Source: Paenibacillus yonginensis (lineage in GTDB: Bacteria > Bacillota > Bacilli > Paenibacillales > Paenibacillaceae). From it: 64,000 bases of DNA. Every line of letters starts with the position of its first letter. Within the stretch, counting starts at the first letter, position 1. Below are positions 1-9,083 of this stretch, piece by piece. A program made the translations under genes and the position numbers. The DNA lies in NCBI RefSeq assembly GCF_001685395.1, contig NZ_CP014167.1, positions 3,415,501 through 3,479,500 of the forward strand, read 5' to 3'. Under the pieces are notes generated by a model. It made no database searches and was not told the origin of the DNA. It saw only the letters and a program-made list of their open reading frames with translations.

Positions 1-476
1 TAACATTCGCGTCCGGCCAGCACTTCAACCGTCTCCTCCACAGACAGCTCCAGAAATTCGGCAATTTCCTTCACGTCGGGAGAACGCTCCAGCTTGACCG
101 TCAGCTCGTCGATGGCCTGCTGGACTAAAGCGCCCTTTTCTTTGATGCGGCGCGGAACCTGTATGTACCAGGACTTGTCCCGCAGGAAGTTCTTCATATG
201 CCCGATCATGCTCTTCATCGCATAAGGCTCAAACGGGATGCCCAGCCCAATATCATACTGTTGAAGCAGGCGAATCAGGGCCATTTGGCCAACCTGATAT
301 AAATCCTCATATAAATCCGGACGATTGCGGGCAATTTTGCCAGCAGCCATTTTAACCATAGGCTCGTATTTCTGAATCAGAACCGTAGCAATTTCATTAT
401 CTTTGGTCTGCTGGTATTCCCATATCAATCCCGTTGATTCATTCAGGGCTTCGGGGGGAGTCAGCTTGTCCGTCAT
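1..476 (-). CDS. sigB: RNA polymerase sigma factor SigB (C-terminal part beyond window)
   Basis: General stress sigma factor of the SigB/SigF type, which directs RNA polymerase to stress promoters and is held inactive by RsbW. About 158 N-terminal residues are visible. They contain a region 2 core around DLYEDLYQVGQMALIRLL (roughly residues 54-71), followed by FEPYAMKSMIGHMKNFLRD and VPRRIKEKG, then the start of region 3 with an HTH-like SPDVKEIAEFLELSVEE. The ATG at 474-476 overlaps the rsbW stop as ATGA, the usual coupling in rsbVW-sigB operons. The gene runs off the left edge of the window, so region 4 cannot be checked. Identity rests on the sigma motifs plus position behind rsbV-rsbW; a sporulation SigF is unlikely because no spoIIAA/AB context is present. 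Confidence 0.93.
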   Translation of the reverse strand, partial: MTDKLTPPEALNESTGLIWEYQQTKDNEIATVLIQKYEPMVKMAAGKIARNRPDLYEDLYQVGQMALIRLLQQYDIGLGIPFEPYAMKSMIGHMKNFLRDKSWYIQVPRRIKEKGALVQQAIDELTVKLERSPDVKEIAEFLELSVEETVEVLAGREC

Positions 477-922
477 ACTCTCTCCTCACTTCGGGTGAGT
501 TTGCGGGTCAAGACCACTTTTGTCCCCTTTCCTGCTTCATTTACCACGCTGACATCGTCCATCAGCGCTTGCATTAAGTAGAAACCAAGTCCCCCGATTT
601 GCGCCTCACCCAGTTCCTTGTCATGAAGGGTTGCTGATACGTCGCCTTTATAGGATTCAAAGCTTTCCCCGTTATCCTTGACCGTTATGACAAGCTCGCC
701 GGGCCGGACCTCGAAAATAACCTCAACGATCCCGTCTTCATGATTGTAAGCGTACAGCACCGAATTATTGCATGCTTCAGAGACGGCTACTTTCATATCT
801 TCAATATCTTCATAGGAGAATCCCATTTTGGAAGCGATCCCGTAGAGATTTAACCTTACAATATCCACATAATCCGCAGTAGCCGGCAAAGTTAACTGTA
901 CTTGTTGAACTTCATCTTTCAT
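473..922 (-). CDS. rsbW: Anti-sigma-B factor and serine kinase RsbW
   Basis: GHKL-fold anti-sigma factor that binds SigB and phosphorylates RsbV on serine. The Bergerat ATP site is visible: N-box VSEACNNSVLYAY, G1 box VKDNGESF and G2 box GGLGFYLMQALMD. The reading frame is open up to 967, but I chose the ATG at 922 (MKDEVQQVQ). It follows the rsbV stop by 19 nt and has AAGGAAAGG upstream, whereas the ATG at 967 would lie inside rsbV and has no good ribosome site. The product is about 149 residues, normal for the family. It is translationally coupled to sigB through an ATGA overlap. Confidence 0.93.
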   Translation of the reverse strand: MKDEVQQVQLTLPATADYVDIVRLNLYGIASKMGFSYEDIEDMKVAVSEACNNSVLYAYNHEDGIVEVIFEVRPGELVITVKDNGESFESYKGDVSATLHDKELGEAQIGGLGFYLMQALMDDVSVVNEAGKGTKVVLTRKLTRSEERV

Positions 923-941
923 ACTTTCTTCGATCCTTTCC

Positions 942-1280
942 TTATTGGGAATTCTCTTGAGAGGCAAAGAACTTCGCGATTCCTGTCATATCAAAAAGTT
1001 TTTGTATCTGGGCCGGCACTTCACGGACATAAAACTGGGCATTCATCCCGTGTCTTACTTTAAGAATAGAAAGCAGAATTCCGATTCCCGTACTATCGAT
1101 GTATTTGAGCTCTCTCAGGTTAAGAATAAGATCCTGTTCGCTGTTCTCAACCAGCGGCTCCATCACCTGACGAAAATCGGGAGCAACCGACAAATCCAGT
1201 TCACCTTGTAAAAAAACCGTGCAAGCTCCCTTGTCCGTTTGCGTTGTAACCGAAAACTTCTCGCTTTTATTTGTATTCAT
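942..1280 (-). CDS. rsbV: Anti-anti-sigma factor RsbV (STAS domain)
   Basis: Single STAS-domain protein of about 112 residues. Unphosphorylated RsbV captures RsbW and so releases SigB; RsbW phosphorylates it and a PP2C phosphatase restores it. The phospho-acceptor motif YIDSTGIG is present, with the serine near residue 63 from the chosen start. That start is the ATG at 1280 (MNTNKSEK), which has GGGAGAG 7 nt upstream. The frame is open to 1355, but that would run back over the end of the kinase gene and through the SigB-type promoter. It is followed by rsbW after 19 nt. Confidence 0.92.
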   Translation of the reverse strand: MNTNKSEKFSVTTQTDKGACTVFLQGELDLSVAPDFRQVMEPLVENSEQDLILNLRELKYIDSTGIGILLSILKVRHGMNAQFYVREVPAQIQKLFDMTGIAKFFASQENSQ

Positions 1281-1315
1281 AGACAATCTCTCCCGAATGT
1301 TGGTTTCGTTATCCT

Positions 1316-1342
1316 TTACCCTTATGCCACCCTCTATGAAAC
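1316..1342 (-). promoter_or_regulatory. SigB-type promoter in front of rsbV
   Basis: On the minus strand, GTTTCA (1337-1342) is followed after 15 nt by GGGTAA (1316-1321). This fits the SigB consensus GTTTaa / GGGtAt. It lies in the 71-nt gap between the hybrid kinase stop and rsbV, about 35 nt before the start. That is the expected place for SigB autoregulation of rsbV-rsbW-sigB. Seen in sequence; activity is inferred. Confidence 0.68.
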
Positions 1343-1351
1343 ATAACATGA

Positions 1352-3028
1352 TCATCCATTTAGTTCCAGCGGTCTTTTCTGTCTTCCGTAGGAAGACACG
1401 CGGGACCCGGCCTCGTATTGAGTTAAAATATGTTTGATCGCCCCCAAATTAACCGGCTTGCTGATATAATCATCCATCCCCGCCTCAAAGCAGCGCCCTT
1501 TAATGCCTTCCATGACGTTTGCCGTCATAGCAAAAATATAAGGAGGTCTGCCTCCGTTCTCGCCGGTCCGGATCAGCTTGGTGGCCTCCAGTCCATCCAT
1601 AACCGGCATCTGCAGATCCATAAAGATATAACCATACTGCCGGCTTGCAGCCATGTGAACGGCTTCCTGCCCGTTCTCTGCAATATCCGTCTCATAACCC
1701 AGCTTCGCAAGCATACTGCTCATCAGCTTCTGATTGATCGGATGGTCGTCCACAATCAATGCTCGTTCTTTGACTTTCCCTGAACGCCGCTTCTCTTTCG
1801 TCTCCGTCTCAAACTGGCTGATCTCGATTGCTTCTTCACATTTCCGGGTTACGATACTGAATGAGAAGGTGGCCCCGCGGTCCTCCGTAGTTTCCGCCAC
1901 AATGTCTCCGCCCATCATCTGAACCAGGGTACGGCAGATGGCGAGCCCCAGACCTGTTCCCCCATATTTCCGCGTCATCGAGGAATCAAGCTGGGAGAAC
2001 GGCTGGAACAGACGCTCCCGCTTCTCCTCAGCGATGCCAATTCCCGTATCCTTAACCGTAAATTCCAAGGTGATTTCGTCGTCGTTCTCTTCCTTAGGAA
2101 GCACCACAACATAGATCCCGCCCTGGTCGGTGAACTTCACCGCATTGGAAATCAAATTAATCAGCACTTGTCTGAGCCGGCCCATATCGCCATAAAGGAC
2201 GCACGGAATATTTTCATCTATAAAATAAGCCAATTCCAGCTGCTTGCGCGCCGCTTCTACCGAGAACAGGTTAAAGACCTCCTGCAGGCCCGAACGCAGC
2301 TCAAACGGACTTTCTTCCAGTTCCATTTTGCCAGACTCCATTTTGGTGAAGTCCAATATATCATTGATAACCGAAATGAGCGTATCCGCGCTCTTCCGGA
2401 TAATTTCGGTATATTCCTTCTGCTCCTCTTTCAAATCCGTCTCCATCAGCAAATCAATCATGCCGATCACGCCATTCATAGGGGTACGGATTTCATGGCT
2501 CATCATTGCCAGGAATTCCGTTTTGGCTTTGGCGGCAATTTCCGCCGCTTCCTTGGCTTCGATCAACTCACGATTGATCTGCTCCAGCTCTTTGGTTTTC
2601 TGGTGGAGCAGCATCGTTTGCGTTTTCAGTTTCTGGTTAGTTTTGAACATGCTGACAAAACCGTCGATTTTCGATTTCAAAATCTGCGGGATGAACGGTT
2701 TGACCATGTAGTCGATAGCTCCGGCGGAATAACCGGCAAATAGATGCTCGGCCTGCTTGCTGTTCGCCGAAATAAAGATAATCGGAATATCCTTGGTTTT
2801 ATCCCTGGCTTTAATCAGCTTGGCCGTTTCAATACCGTCCATTCCCGGCATCTGAACATCCAGAACGATCACCGCAAACTCGTCCTTCAGCAGGCACCGA
2901 AGCGCCTCCTCCCCGGAGGTAGCTTTAACGAGATTGTATTCCTCGCTCTCCAGCACCGCCTCCAGGGCAAGCAAATTCTCGGGACGATCATCGACCAGCA
3001 ATATGTGTATCGGTTCTTCTACCCCCAT
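1352..3028 (-). CDS. Soluble hybrid histidine kinase, REC-HisKA-HATPase-REC
   Basis: A 558-residue cytosolic phosphorelay protein with no membrane segment. Domains in order: an N-terminal receiver (acid pair VDD, phospho-Asp57 in [11 protein letters not shown], Lys in VKPF); a coiled linker at about 130-170; HisKA with His178 in [12 protein letters not shown]; HATPase_c with [16 protein letters not shown] and GGTGLGLAI; and a C-terminal receiver with Asp471 in [11 protein letters not shown]. It lies inside the sigB operon, 44 nt after the CheR gene and just before the SigB-type promoter and rsbV. The N-terminal receiver suggests it accepts phosphate from, or is gated by, another kinase such as the giant hybrid kinase upstream. 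This is an addition to the RsbK-RsbM-RsbY set described in Bacillus cereus; its exact role is inferred only from position. Confidence 0.88.
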   Translation of the reverse strand: MGVEEPIHILLVDDRPENLLALEAVLESEEYNLVKATSGEEALRCLLKDEFAVIVLDVQMPGMDGIETAKLIKARDKTKDIPIIFISANSKQAEHLFAGYSAGAIDYMVKPFIPQILKSKIDGFVSMFKTNQKLKTQTMLLHQKTKELEQINRELIEAKEAAEIAAKAKTEFLAMMSHEIRTPMNGVIGMIDLLMETDLKEEQKEYTEIIRKSADTLISVINDILDFTKMESGKMELEESPFELRSGLQEVFNLFSVEAARKQLELAYFIDENIPCVLYGDMGRLRQVLINLISNAVKFTDQGGIYVVVLPKEENDDEITLEFTVKDTGIGIAEEKRERLFQPFSQLDSSMTRKYGGTGLGLAICRTLVQMMGGDIVAETTEDRGATFSFSIVTRKCEEAIEISQFETETKEKRRSGKVKERALIVDDHPINQKLMSSMLAKLGYETDIAENGQEAVHMAASRQYGYIFMDLQMPVMDGLEATKLIRTGENGGRPPYIFAMTANVMEGIKGRCFEAGMDDYISKPVNLGAIKHILTQYEAGSRVSSYGRQKRPLELNG

Positions 3029-3072
3029 GAGTTCCTCCTAACCAAAGCCGCGCATCCCCCGCTGGCTCTTGC

Positions 3073-3951
3073 TCATTTAATTTTACGGTAAATCTTCTCC
3101 ATCCGGTCCAGCGGCTCAAAGCAATGAGAATAATCCGTGAAATGGATCGATTCCTTGGAGCCAAGCACCAGGACGCCAAAATGGCTTAAGCTTTCGTAGA
3201 ACAGCTCATGAACTCTGTTTCTAAGCGTCTCGTTAAAATAAATCATCACATTCCGGCAAAAGATGACGTTAAATTCATTAAAAGAACGGTCTGTAGCCAG
3301 ATTGTGTTCGGCAAAGATCATATTTTTCCGGAGATAAGGGTGGAAAATAACGGAATTATATTTAGCCGTATAATATTCAGAGAAGGAGCGTGTGCCTCCA
3401 GACTCAATATAATTTTTTGTATACAGCTTCATTTTTTGTATTCCGTAAATCCCCTCCTTGGCTTGTTCCAAAGAACGGGCGTTCATATCGGTGGCGTAGA
3501 TTCTCGCCTTATCATACAGCCCTTCCTCCTGCAGCAGGATGGCCATCGAATACACTTCTTCGCCAGTCGAGCATCCTGCGTGCCAAATCCGGATATAAGG
3601 ATAGGTCCTCAGGATGGGCACAACCTTTTCACGAAAAGCTTTAAACAAACTAGGGTCCCGGAACATCTCCGTTACCGGAATAGAAAGGTTATGCACCAGT
3701 CTATCAAAAGTATCCCGATTATGCAGGACCTTCTCCTGCAGCCCCGAAATGGTTCTGAGATTCTCGCTGTGCACCGAATGCCAAATCCTCCGCTTCAGGG
3801 AGGGAATCGCATAGTTGCGGAAATCATAGCCGTACATCCTGTGGACTCCCTCCAGCAGCAGTTCGATTTCGATGATTTCCCGTTCGTCTTTCTCCGCAGA
3901 GGAAGAAAAGTCAAATTCCGTGTCTTCGTTATAGATATCCCTGGATGTCAT
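3073..3951 (-). CDS. rsbM: CheR-type methyltransferase, RsbM-like
   Basis: S-adenosylmethionine-dependent protein-glutamate methyltransferase of the CheR family. CheR_N helices cover roughly residues 25-85. The SAM fold has motif I as IWHAGCSTGEEVYSMAILL, IYATDMNARSL as the acidic loop, and FNVIFCRNVMIYF. In B. cereus a CheR-like protein, RsbM, methylates the hybrid kinase RsbK and lowers SigB activity; the adjacent RsbK-like kinase here suggests the same role. I chose the ATG at 3951 (MTSRDIYNED), which has GAGG 8 nt upstream; an ATG at 4005 is possible but has only a weak ribosome site. There is no chemotaxis context nearby. The symbol is by analogy. Confidence 0.85.
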   Translation of the reverse strand: MTSRDIYNEDTEFDFSSSAEKDEREIIEIELLLEGVHRMYGYDFRNYAIPSLKRRIWHSVHSENLRTISGLQEKVLHNRDTFDRLVHNLSIPVTEMFRDPSLFKAFREKVVPILRTYPYIRIWHAGCSTGEEVYSMAILLQEEGLYDKARIYATDMNARSLEQAKEGIYGIQKMKLYTKNYIESGGTRSFSEYYTAKYNSVIFHPYLRKNMIFAEHNLATDRSFNEFNVIFCRNVMIYFNETLRNRVHELFYESLSHFGVLVLGSKESIHFTDYSHCFEPLDRMEKIYRKIK

Positions 3952-4021
3952 TCCCCTTACCTCAATTCCACTAAACTTATTCCTGCCGCATTCTTTATGA
4001 TTCATTACCCGGATCCGCGTT

Positions 4022-7000
4022 TTACGAATACAGCCAAACCCGCATGAGCGAAAGCAGCTGATCCGTTTGAATCGGTTTCTTCATATAATCCGAAGCACCG
4101 GCTTCGATACATTTGACGCGGTCTTCCTTCATCGCTTTAGCTGTCAGCGCAATAATCGGCAGTTTCTCGAATTCTTTCATCGCCCGGATTCTCCGCATCG
4201 CTTCGTATCCGTCCATTTCCGGCATCATCATATCCATCAGGACCAGATCGAAATCCCGGTGCTGCTCCAGCAGCTCGATGGCCTCGCGGCCGTTCTCCGC
4301 AAAGACGACCTCCATCCGGTAGCCTTCAAGCACACTGGATAAAGCAAACACATTGCGTACGTCGTCGTCGACGAGCAGAATCTTTTTCCCTTCAAATAAC
4401 GTTTCCTTATTATGCAGCTTCCGCAGGATGCGGCGTTTCTCTTCCGGCAGGTCCGCTTCGACCCGGTGCAGGAACAAGGTCGTTTCATCCAGCAGGCGTT
4501 CCGGCGATTTAACATCCTTGATAATGATGGATTCCGCATATTTGCGGAGTTTGGTCTCCTCCTGCTTGTCCAGCTCTTTGCCTGTATAAATAATGATCGG
4601 CAAATCGTTCAGATGTTCATCGTCCCGGATCTGGTCAAGCAAATCAAATCCGGTCATGTCGGTCAGCATCAAATCGAGCACCATACAGTCAAAATGCTGT
4701 GTGCGAAGCTCCTCCAGAGCTTCACGGCCAGTCGATACCGCTTTGATCACCACATCGTCATGACCGATCAATTCAATGATGGCCTGCCGCTGCGTCCGAT
4801 CATCCTCGACCACAAGGAGATGCTTCAAGCTTTTCTCCATATAGGACTCAATATGAGAGAATGCGCCTTCCAAATCTTCGCGGCTCGAAGGTTTCTTCAG
4901 GAACGCGATCGCCCCCATCATAAGCCCCTGCTTCACATCGTCCACCACGGAAATGACATGAACAGGGATATGTCGTGTTTCAGCGCTGCCCTTCAGTTCA
5001 TTCAGAATGGACCATCCGTCCATAACCGGAAGCTGGATGTCGAGGATGATGGCATCAGGCAGGTAGCTGCGAGCCATATACAGCCCGATATCGCCCTGCA
5101 TGGCAGTCAACACTTTGTACCCGTAGTTTCTGGCCATATCGAGCAGGATTTTCGCAAAGTTGACGTCATCCTCAATGACCAGAAGCACCCGATCTTTATT
5201 ACCGATATTCTCGCGGTCATCTTCGATCAACTGCACTGCGGGCACGGATACCGCTTTTGCTTTTGCAGGCACTGTCGTGCTCGGCACAAGCAGATTCTTT
5301 GGTTCCTCTGCAGCTGCCGCTGCTTCCGAGCTGGCGCTTTGATAGCTCTTCCGATCGCCCGCTGACTTAGGCAGGTAAAGCGTAAAGGTGCTTCCCTCTC
5401 CTACCTGCGTCTTGAGGCCGATTCCCCCGCCCAGCAAAGAAGCCAGTCCCCGGCTGATAGACAGCCCGAGACCGGTTCCGCCGTATTGGCGGCTTGTCGT
5501 ACCATCTACCTGCTGGAAGGCCTCAAAGATCAAATCGGTTTTATCCTGCGGAATGCCGATTCCCGTATCCTGAACCGAAATAGCTAAATATTCAGCAGAC
5601 GAGTCGATATAAGCCGGAAGCTCCTGCGGATCGGCTTCCGTAATCGAGAAAGTAACCGAACCTGCCTGGGTGAACTTAAAGGCATTGGACAGCAGGTTGC
5701 GTACGATTTGCTTAAGCCTGTGCCCATCTGTCAGGACATGTTCAGGCACTTCCGGATCAATGTTGATATTCAAGGCTACTTGTTTCTTTTGAGCTACAGG
5801 TCCAAAATTCTGCTCTACAAACTTCTCAAGCTCCTGCAGATTGATAACTTCACGGTTAATCTCCATTTTGCCTGCATCCACTTTGGACAGATCAAGAATT
5901 TCATCGATCATCTTGAGCAGATCGGAACCAGACATATAAATCGTCTGCGCATATTCAATCTGCTTGTCGGTCAGATTGCGTTCCTTGTTCTCCGACAGGA
6001 GCTGGGACAGAATCAACAGGCTGTTCAGCGGTGTCCGCAGCTCATGCGACATATTCGCCAGGAATTCCGACTTGTATTTGCTTGTCATAGTCAGCTGCAT
6101 AGCTTGCTGTTCCAGCTGATTTTTGGTTTTCTCGATCTCCTGGTTCTTCTCTTCGACTTCCTGCACCTGTTCTTCCAAAGCCCGTGTCTTGGCCACAAGC
6201 TCGGTGTTGTAGTGCTCCAGCTCTTCCTGCTGCCGCTGCAGCTGGTCTTCGGAGCGTTTGAGAGCCGTCGCCTGCTTCTCGAGATTTTCGTTCGAGCGGC
6301 GGAGCTCCTCCTGCTGGCTTTGCAGTTCTTCCGATTGAACCTGAAGCTCTTCGGTAAGCGCCTGCGATTCACGGAGCAATTCTTCAATCCGCATGCGGCC
6401 TGCGATGTTGTTGAGAATAATACCCAGATGGTTCACCAATTCGGTAAGAAGCTGTTCTTGCAGGGCCGTGAATTTGTCCAGGCTGGCAATCTCCACTACG
6501 CCAAGCAGCTCATCTTCAAACAAAATAGGCTGGATCATAACCATACGAGGTTCGCTTTCCCCCGATGCAGAACGGATGGAGACGTAACCTTCCGGAACCT
6601 GTTCCAATAATATTGGTTTCTTGTCTGCGGCACTTTGTCCGACCAGTCCTTCCCCAACCTTAAAGGACTTGCGGGGACGCGAATCTTCATCCATTCCATA
6701 AGAGCCGCCCAGAAAAATTTCATCGGGATTATTTTCATCCCGGATATAAATGGCTCCGAATTTGCCGCCAAGAAGCGGCGTAAATTCACTAATAAACATT
6801 TGAGACACTTGTTCCATGGAACTAATCCCGTGAAACAAATCGGTGATCCGCGCCAGATTGGAGCTGATCCAGGCCTGATCTTTCTGGGACTGCGTATAAT
6901 TGCGTTCAAGCTCCTGTTTGGCATCCAAATCCTCGGACATCTGCTGAAATACTCTCGCAACGTTGCCGATCTCATCGGTTGAGGTAACTCTCATCCTGCG

Positions 7001-7690
7001 AATCGCTTTATATTTGCCTTTGCCAAAGCTGTTAATCATCATCGAAACGGTATTCAAACCTTTTGTTATACTTGGCAGCACCCATAAAATAATGCCAAGC
7101 GCCAGCAGAAGTCCGGCAGTCATGATCCCGATCGACATCTGCAGCGACTGGGTGTATGCTGCATTGGCGGCTTTAATTTCCTCATCGATCCTCGAGTCCT
7201 GGTAGGTTGATAAGGAGGCCAGATTTTGCAGCAGACTGTTCTGCAGGGCAGTGCCAACCGTGTTTTTGTTGGCCCTCGCCCCCTCAATATCTCCTTTGCC
7301 CACTAATGCAAACTGCTTGTCGATAAAATCGGAGTAAGCAGTCCAATCGGCTATAATGTTCTGGATGATCGACTGCTCGTTGGCATCCAGCTGCGTCTGT
7401 TGAAGCAGCTTGTAACTCTGAACCGCCGTTTCAAATTGGCGGTCAATCTCCGTTCTGGTTTCGCTCACTGACGTGTTCGGATCGATCAGCAGATTAAGCA
7501 TATCTTTGGTAATCTCGTTAACCGGCAACCGGATATTCCCCGTGTACCGCACTTTCAAATACCGATCCTGATAAACTTTATCCAGCCTATCGTTCATGTA
7601 GTTCATTCGGTCATAGCTGACAAAAGTAAGCACAAGCAGAATAGCCATCAGTAAACTGAAGCCGATCACCAGCTTGGTTCTAATCTTCAT
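4022..7690 (-). CDS. rsbK: Giant membrane hybrid histidine kinase with three receiver domains, RsbK-like
   Basis: A 1222-residue sensor kinase. Membrane segment at 9-26, an extracytoplasmic four-helix-type sensor (about 30-180), second membrane segment at 186-206, HAMP (about 208-260), GAF (about 275-430) and a long Gln/Glu-rich coiled coil (435-535). HisKA follows with His549 in MSHELRTPLNS, then HATPase_c (SNAFKFT, DTGIGI, GGTGLGLS). Three receivers follow, with Asp884 (ILDIQLP), Asp1006 (VLDLMLT) and Asp1153 (LMDMMMP). The middle receiver is divergent: it has IKDV where the conserved Lys-Pro is expected. The start overlaps the end of the PP2C gene by 11 nt, so the two are coupled. Context matches the RsbK-RsbY pair of the B. 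cereus group, where the kinase activates a REC-PP2C phosphatase. Domains are certain; the SigB role is inferred. Confidence 0.88.
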   Translation of the reverse strand: MKIRTKLVIGFSLLMAILLVLTFVSYDRMNYMNDRLDKVYQDRYLKVRYTGNIRLPVNEITKDMLNLLIDPNTSVSETRTEIDRQFETAVQSYKLLQQTQLDANEQSIIQNIIADWTAYSDFIDKQFALVGKGDIEGARANKNTVGTALQNSLLQNLASLSTYQDSRIDEEIKAANAAYTQSLQMSIGIMTAGLLLALGIILWVLPSITKGLNTVSMMINSFGKGKYKAIRRMRVTSTDEIGNVARVFQQMSEDLDAKQELERNYTQSQKDQAWISSNLARITDLFHGISSMEQVSQMFISEFTPLLGGKFGAIYIRDENNPDEIFLGGSYGMDEDSRPRKSFKVGEGLVGQSAADKKPILLEQVPEGYVSIRSASGESEPRMVMIQPILFEDELLGVVEIASLDKFTALQEQLLTELVNHLGIILNNIAGRMRIEELLRESQALTEELQVQSEELQSQQEELRRSNENLEKQATALKRSEDQLQRQQEELEHYNTELVAKTRALEEQVQEVEEKNQEIEKTKNQLEQQAMQLTMTSKYKSEFLANMSHELRTPLNSLLILSQLLSENKERNLTDKQIEYAQTIYMSGSDLLKMIDEILDLSKVDAGKMEINREVINLQELEKFVEQNFGPVAQKKQVALNINIDPEVPEHVLTDGHRLKQIVRNLLSNAFKFTQAGSVTFSITEADPQELPAYIDSSAEYLAISVQDTGIGIPQDKTDLIFEAFQQVDGTTSRQYGGTGLGLSISRGLASLLGGGIGLKTQVGEGSTFTLYLPKSAGDRKSYQSASSEAAAAAEEPKNLLVPSTTVPAKAKAVSVPAVQLIEDDRENIGNKDRVLLVIEDDVNFAKILLDMARNYGYKVLTAMQGDIGLYMARSYLPDAIILDIQLPVMDGWSILNELKGSAETRHIPVHVISVVDDVKQGLMMGAIAFLKKPSSREDLEGAFSHIESYMEKSLKHLLVVEDDRTQRQAIIELIGHDDVVIKAVSTGREALEELRTQHFDCMVLDLMLTDMTGFDLLDQIRDDEHLNDLPIIIYTGKELDKQEETKLRKYAESIIIKDVKSPERLLDETTLFLHRVEADLPEEKRRILRKLHNKETLFEGKKILLVDDDVRNVFALSSVLEGYRMEVVFAENGREAIELLEQHRDFDLVLMDMMMPEMDGYEAMRRIRAMKEFEKLPIIALTAKAMKEDRVKCIEAGASDYMKKPIQTDQLLSLMRVWLYS

Positions 7691-8855
7691 CGACTGACTC
7701 CCCTTTTTTTAGCGATACCCAAACCAGGCACTTGTCATCTTCTCTCTCCTGCTTCAGCTCATCGTCAAAAAATAATCGTTTGATCTTCTCTTTCTCCATC
7801 GCGTGTCCCCCCTGCAGCTGCTCGGTCAAATAATGAAGCTGGGCCTCCTGATCTCCTTCAACCGCTTCCAGCAGCCCGTCCGTGTACAGGACAATATGGC
7901 CCTCCCCGCTGTAAGATAAGGTACGCGGCGTTACCTCGATCTTATCGAACAAGCCAACCGGCGGGCATACCGTTGTCAGCTGCTCTACCGTTCCATCCTC
8001 CCGGTAGAAAAGCCCTGGCGGATGTCCGGCATTCACATAATCAATACGCTTGAATTTGGTGTCAACCACCATATAGATAGCGGTGAAATAGTACTGCACC
8101 AAACTTTTCTCAATATGCAGCTGGCTGAACCGGCGGTTTAGCTCCTGAATAACCTTCTCGGGATCGACATAGGTGTTGACCGTATCTTTAAGCACCGAAG
8201 CGATAAACATGCAGAACAAAGAAGAGGAAATGCCATGCCCCATCATATCCAGCAAAATAATCCCGTACCGGTCTTCACCGAGCGGATACCAGGCATAAAG
8301 ATCTCCGGCCAACTCAAACGAAGGTTTGTACAAAGCTTCTACGCCAAACGTTTCTTCATCCAGCGGAAGACTCAATACGGCATTCTGAACAAGCGCCGCA
8401 AGTTTTAATTCCTCTTGAATCCGCTGATCCCTCTCCTTGTGCCAATCCTTCTCCTGCTTGAGCCGGAGGGCCAGACGGATGCGGGCCATCAATTCCACTT
8501 TGTTGATCGGTTTGGTCACATAGTCAACCGCCCCGGCGTCAAGCGCCTCGGCCAGCTTCTTGGAATCGCCTACAGCGGTTACCATAATGATCGGAATGTC
8601 CTTCAAATGTTCATACTGCTGCACGATCCGGCAGGCTTCGATCCCGTCCATCTCCGGCATCATCATATCCAGCAGAATCAAATCTATTTGGGAAGCCGCA
8701 TGTTTGTGAACCGATGACTGCTCGCCCACCCCCAGCTCCTGGAGCATATCGCGTGCAGAGGAAACGGAAGTCACGTTGCGGTAATTCTCTTTCTTGAGGA
8801 TCTCACGAATAATAATGAGATTAGTAGGGTTGTCGTCTACAATTAATATTCTCAT
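7680..8855 (-). CDS. rsbY: Response-regulator PP2C phosphatase, RsbY-like
   Basis: A 391-residue protein with an N-terminal receiver (VDD, Asp63 in LLDMMMPEMDG, Lys in TKPI), a short coiled linker (125-160), and a SpoIIE/RsbU-type PP2C phosphatase domain (165-385). Metal-binding acids are seen at Asp185 (ELAGDLY), Asp203 (LLDMMGHG), Asp326 (VLYTDGLLE) and Asp373/374. This is the architecture of RsbY/RsbP-type phosphatases that dephosphorylate RsbV and thereby switch SigB on; phosphorylation of the receiver is expected to control activity. The start at 8855 has AAAGGAGAGG 3 nt before the ATG. It is the first gene of the operon and overlaps the RsbK-like kinase by 11 nt. Confidence 0.9.
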   Translation of the reverse strand: MRILIVDDNPTNLIIIREILKKENYRNVTSVSSARDMLQELGVGEQSSVHKHAASQIDLILLDMMMPEMDGIEACRIVQQYEHLKDIPIIMVTAVGDSKKLAEALDAGAVDYVTKPINKVELMARIRLALRLKQEKDWHKERDQRIQEELKLAALVQNAVLSLPLDEETFGVEALYKPSFELAGDLYAWYPLGEDRYGIILLDMMGHGISSSLFCMFIASVLKDTVNTYVDPEKVIQELNRRFSQLHIEKSLVQYYFTAIYMVVDTKFKRIDYVNAGHPPGLFYREDGTVEQLTTVCPPVGLFDKIEVTPRTLSYSGEGHIVLYTDGLLEAVEGDQEAQLHYLTEQLQGGHAMEKEKIKRLFFDDELKQEREDDKCLVWVSLKKGESVDED

Positions 8856-8961
8856 ATACCTCTCCTTTAGTTGATCGGAAAGTAATATTCAGGGGTTTCA
8901 TTTCAAAAACATTATATTTAATATAACATCATCGCTTATTCTCCCGCTAAAATTATTCCGA

Positions 8962-8990
8962 AATATATCCTAAAATGTAACATTGTTCAA
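8962..8990 (-). promoter_or_regulatory. SigA-type promoter of the rsbY operon
   Basis: On the minus strand, TTGAAC (8985-8990), a 17-nt spacer, then TATATT (8962-8967). The phosphatase start follows about 105 nt downstream. The region is A+T rich and no SigB-type hexamers were seen, so the sensory half of the operon appears to have housekeeping expression and the rsbVW-sigB half an added SigB promoter. Confidence 0.65.
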
Positions 8991-8999
8991 AATATATCC

Positions 9000-9052
9000 A
9001 AAACATAGATAAGGAATGGGAAGTTTAGCCTCCCATTCCTTATCTATGTTTT
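9000..9052. terminator. Bidirectional terminator, 22-bp perfect stem
   Basis: Left arm 9000-9021 and right arm 9031-9052 are perfectly complementary, with a 9-nt loop and A/T tracts at both ends. It lies after the YflT-like gene and in front of the rsbY promoter, isolating the two units. Confidence 0.85.
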
Positions 9053-9083
9053 GCCATTTATGAAACTGGACCGCATCCACCGT

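Noticed and set aside
3073..3951. Chemotaxis methyltransferase
   Set aside because: CheR fold is real, but no chemotaxis genes are near and the gene lies within the sigB operon, so an RsbM-like role is more likely.
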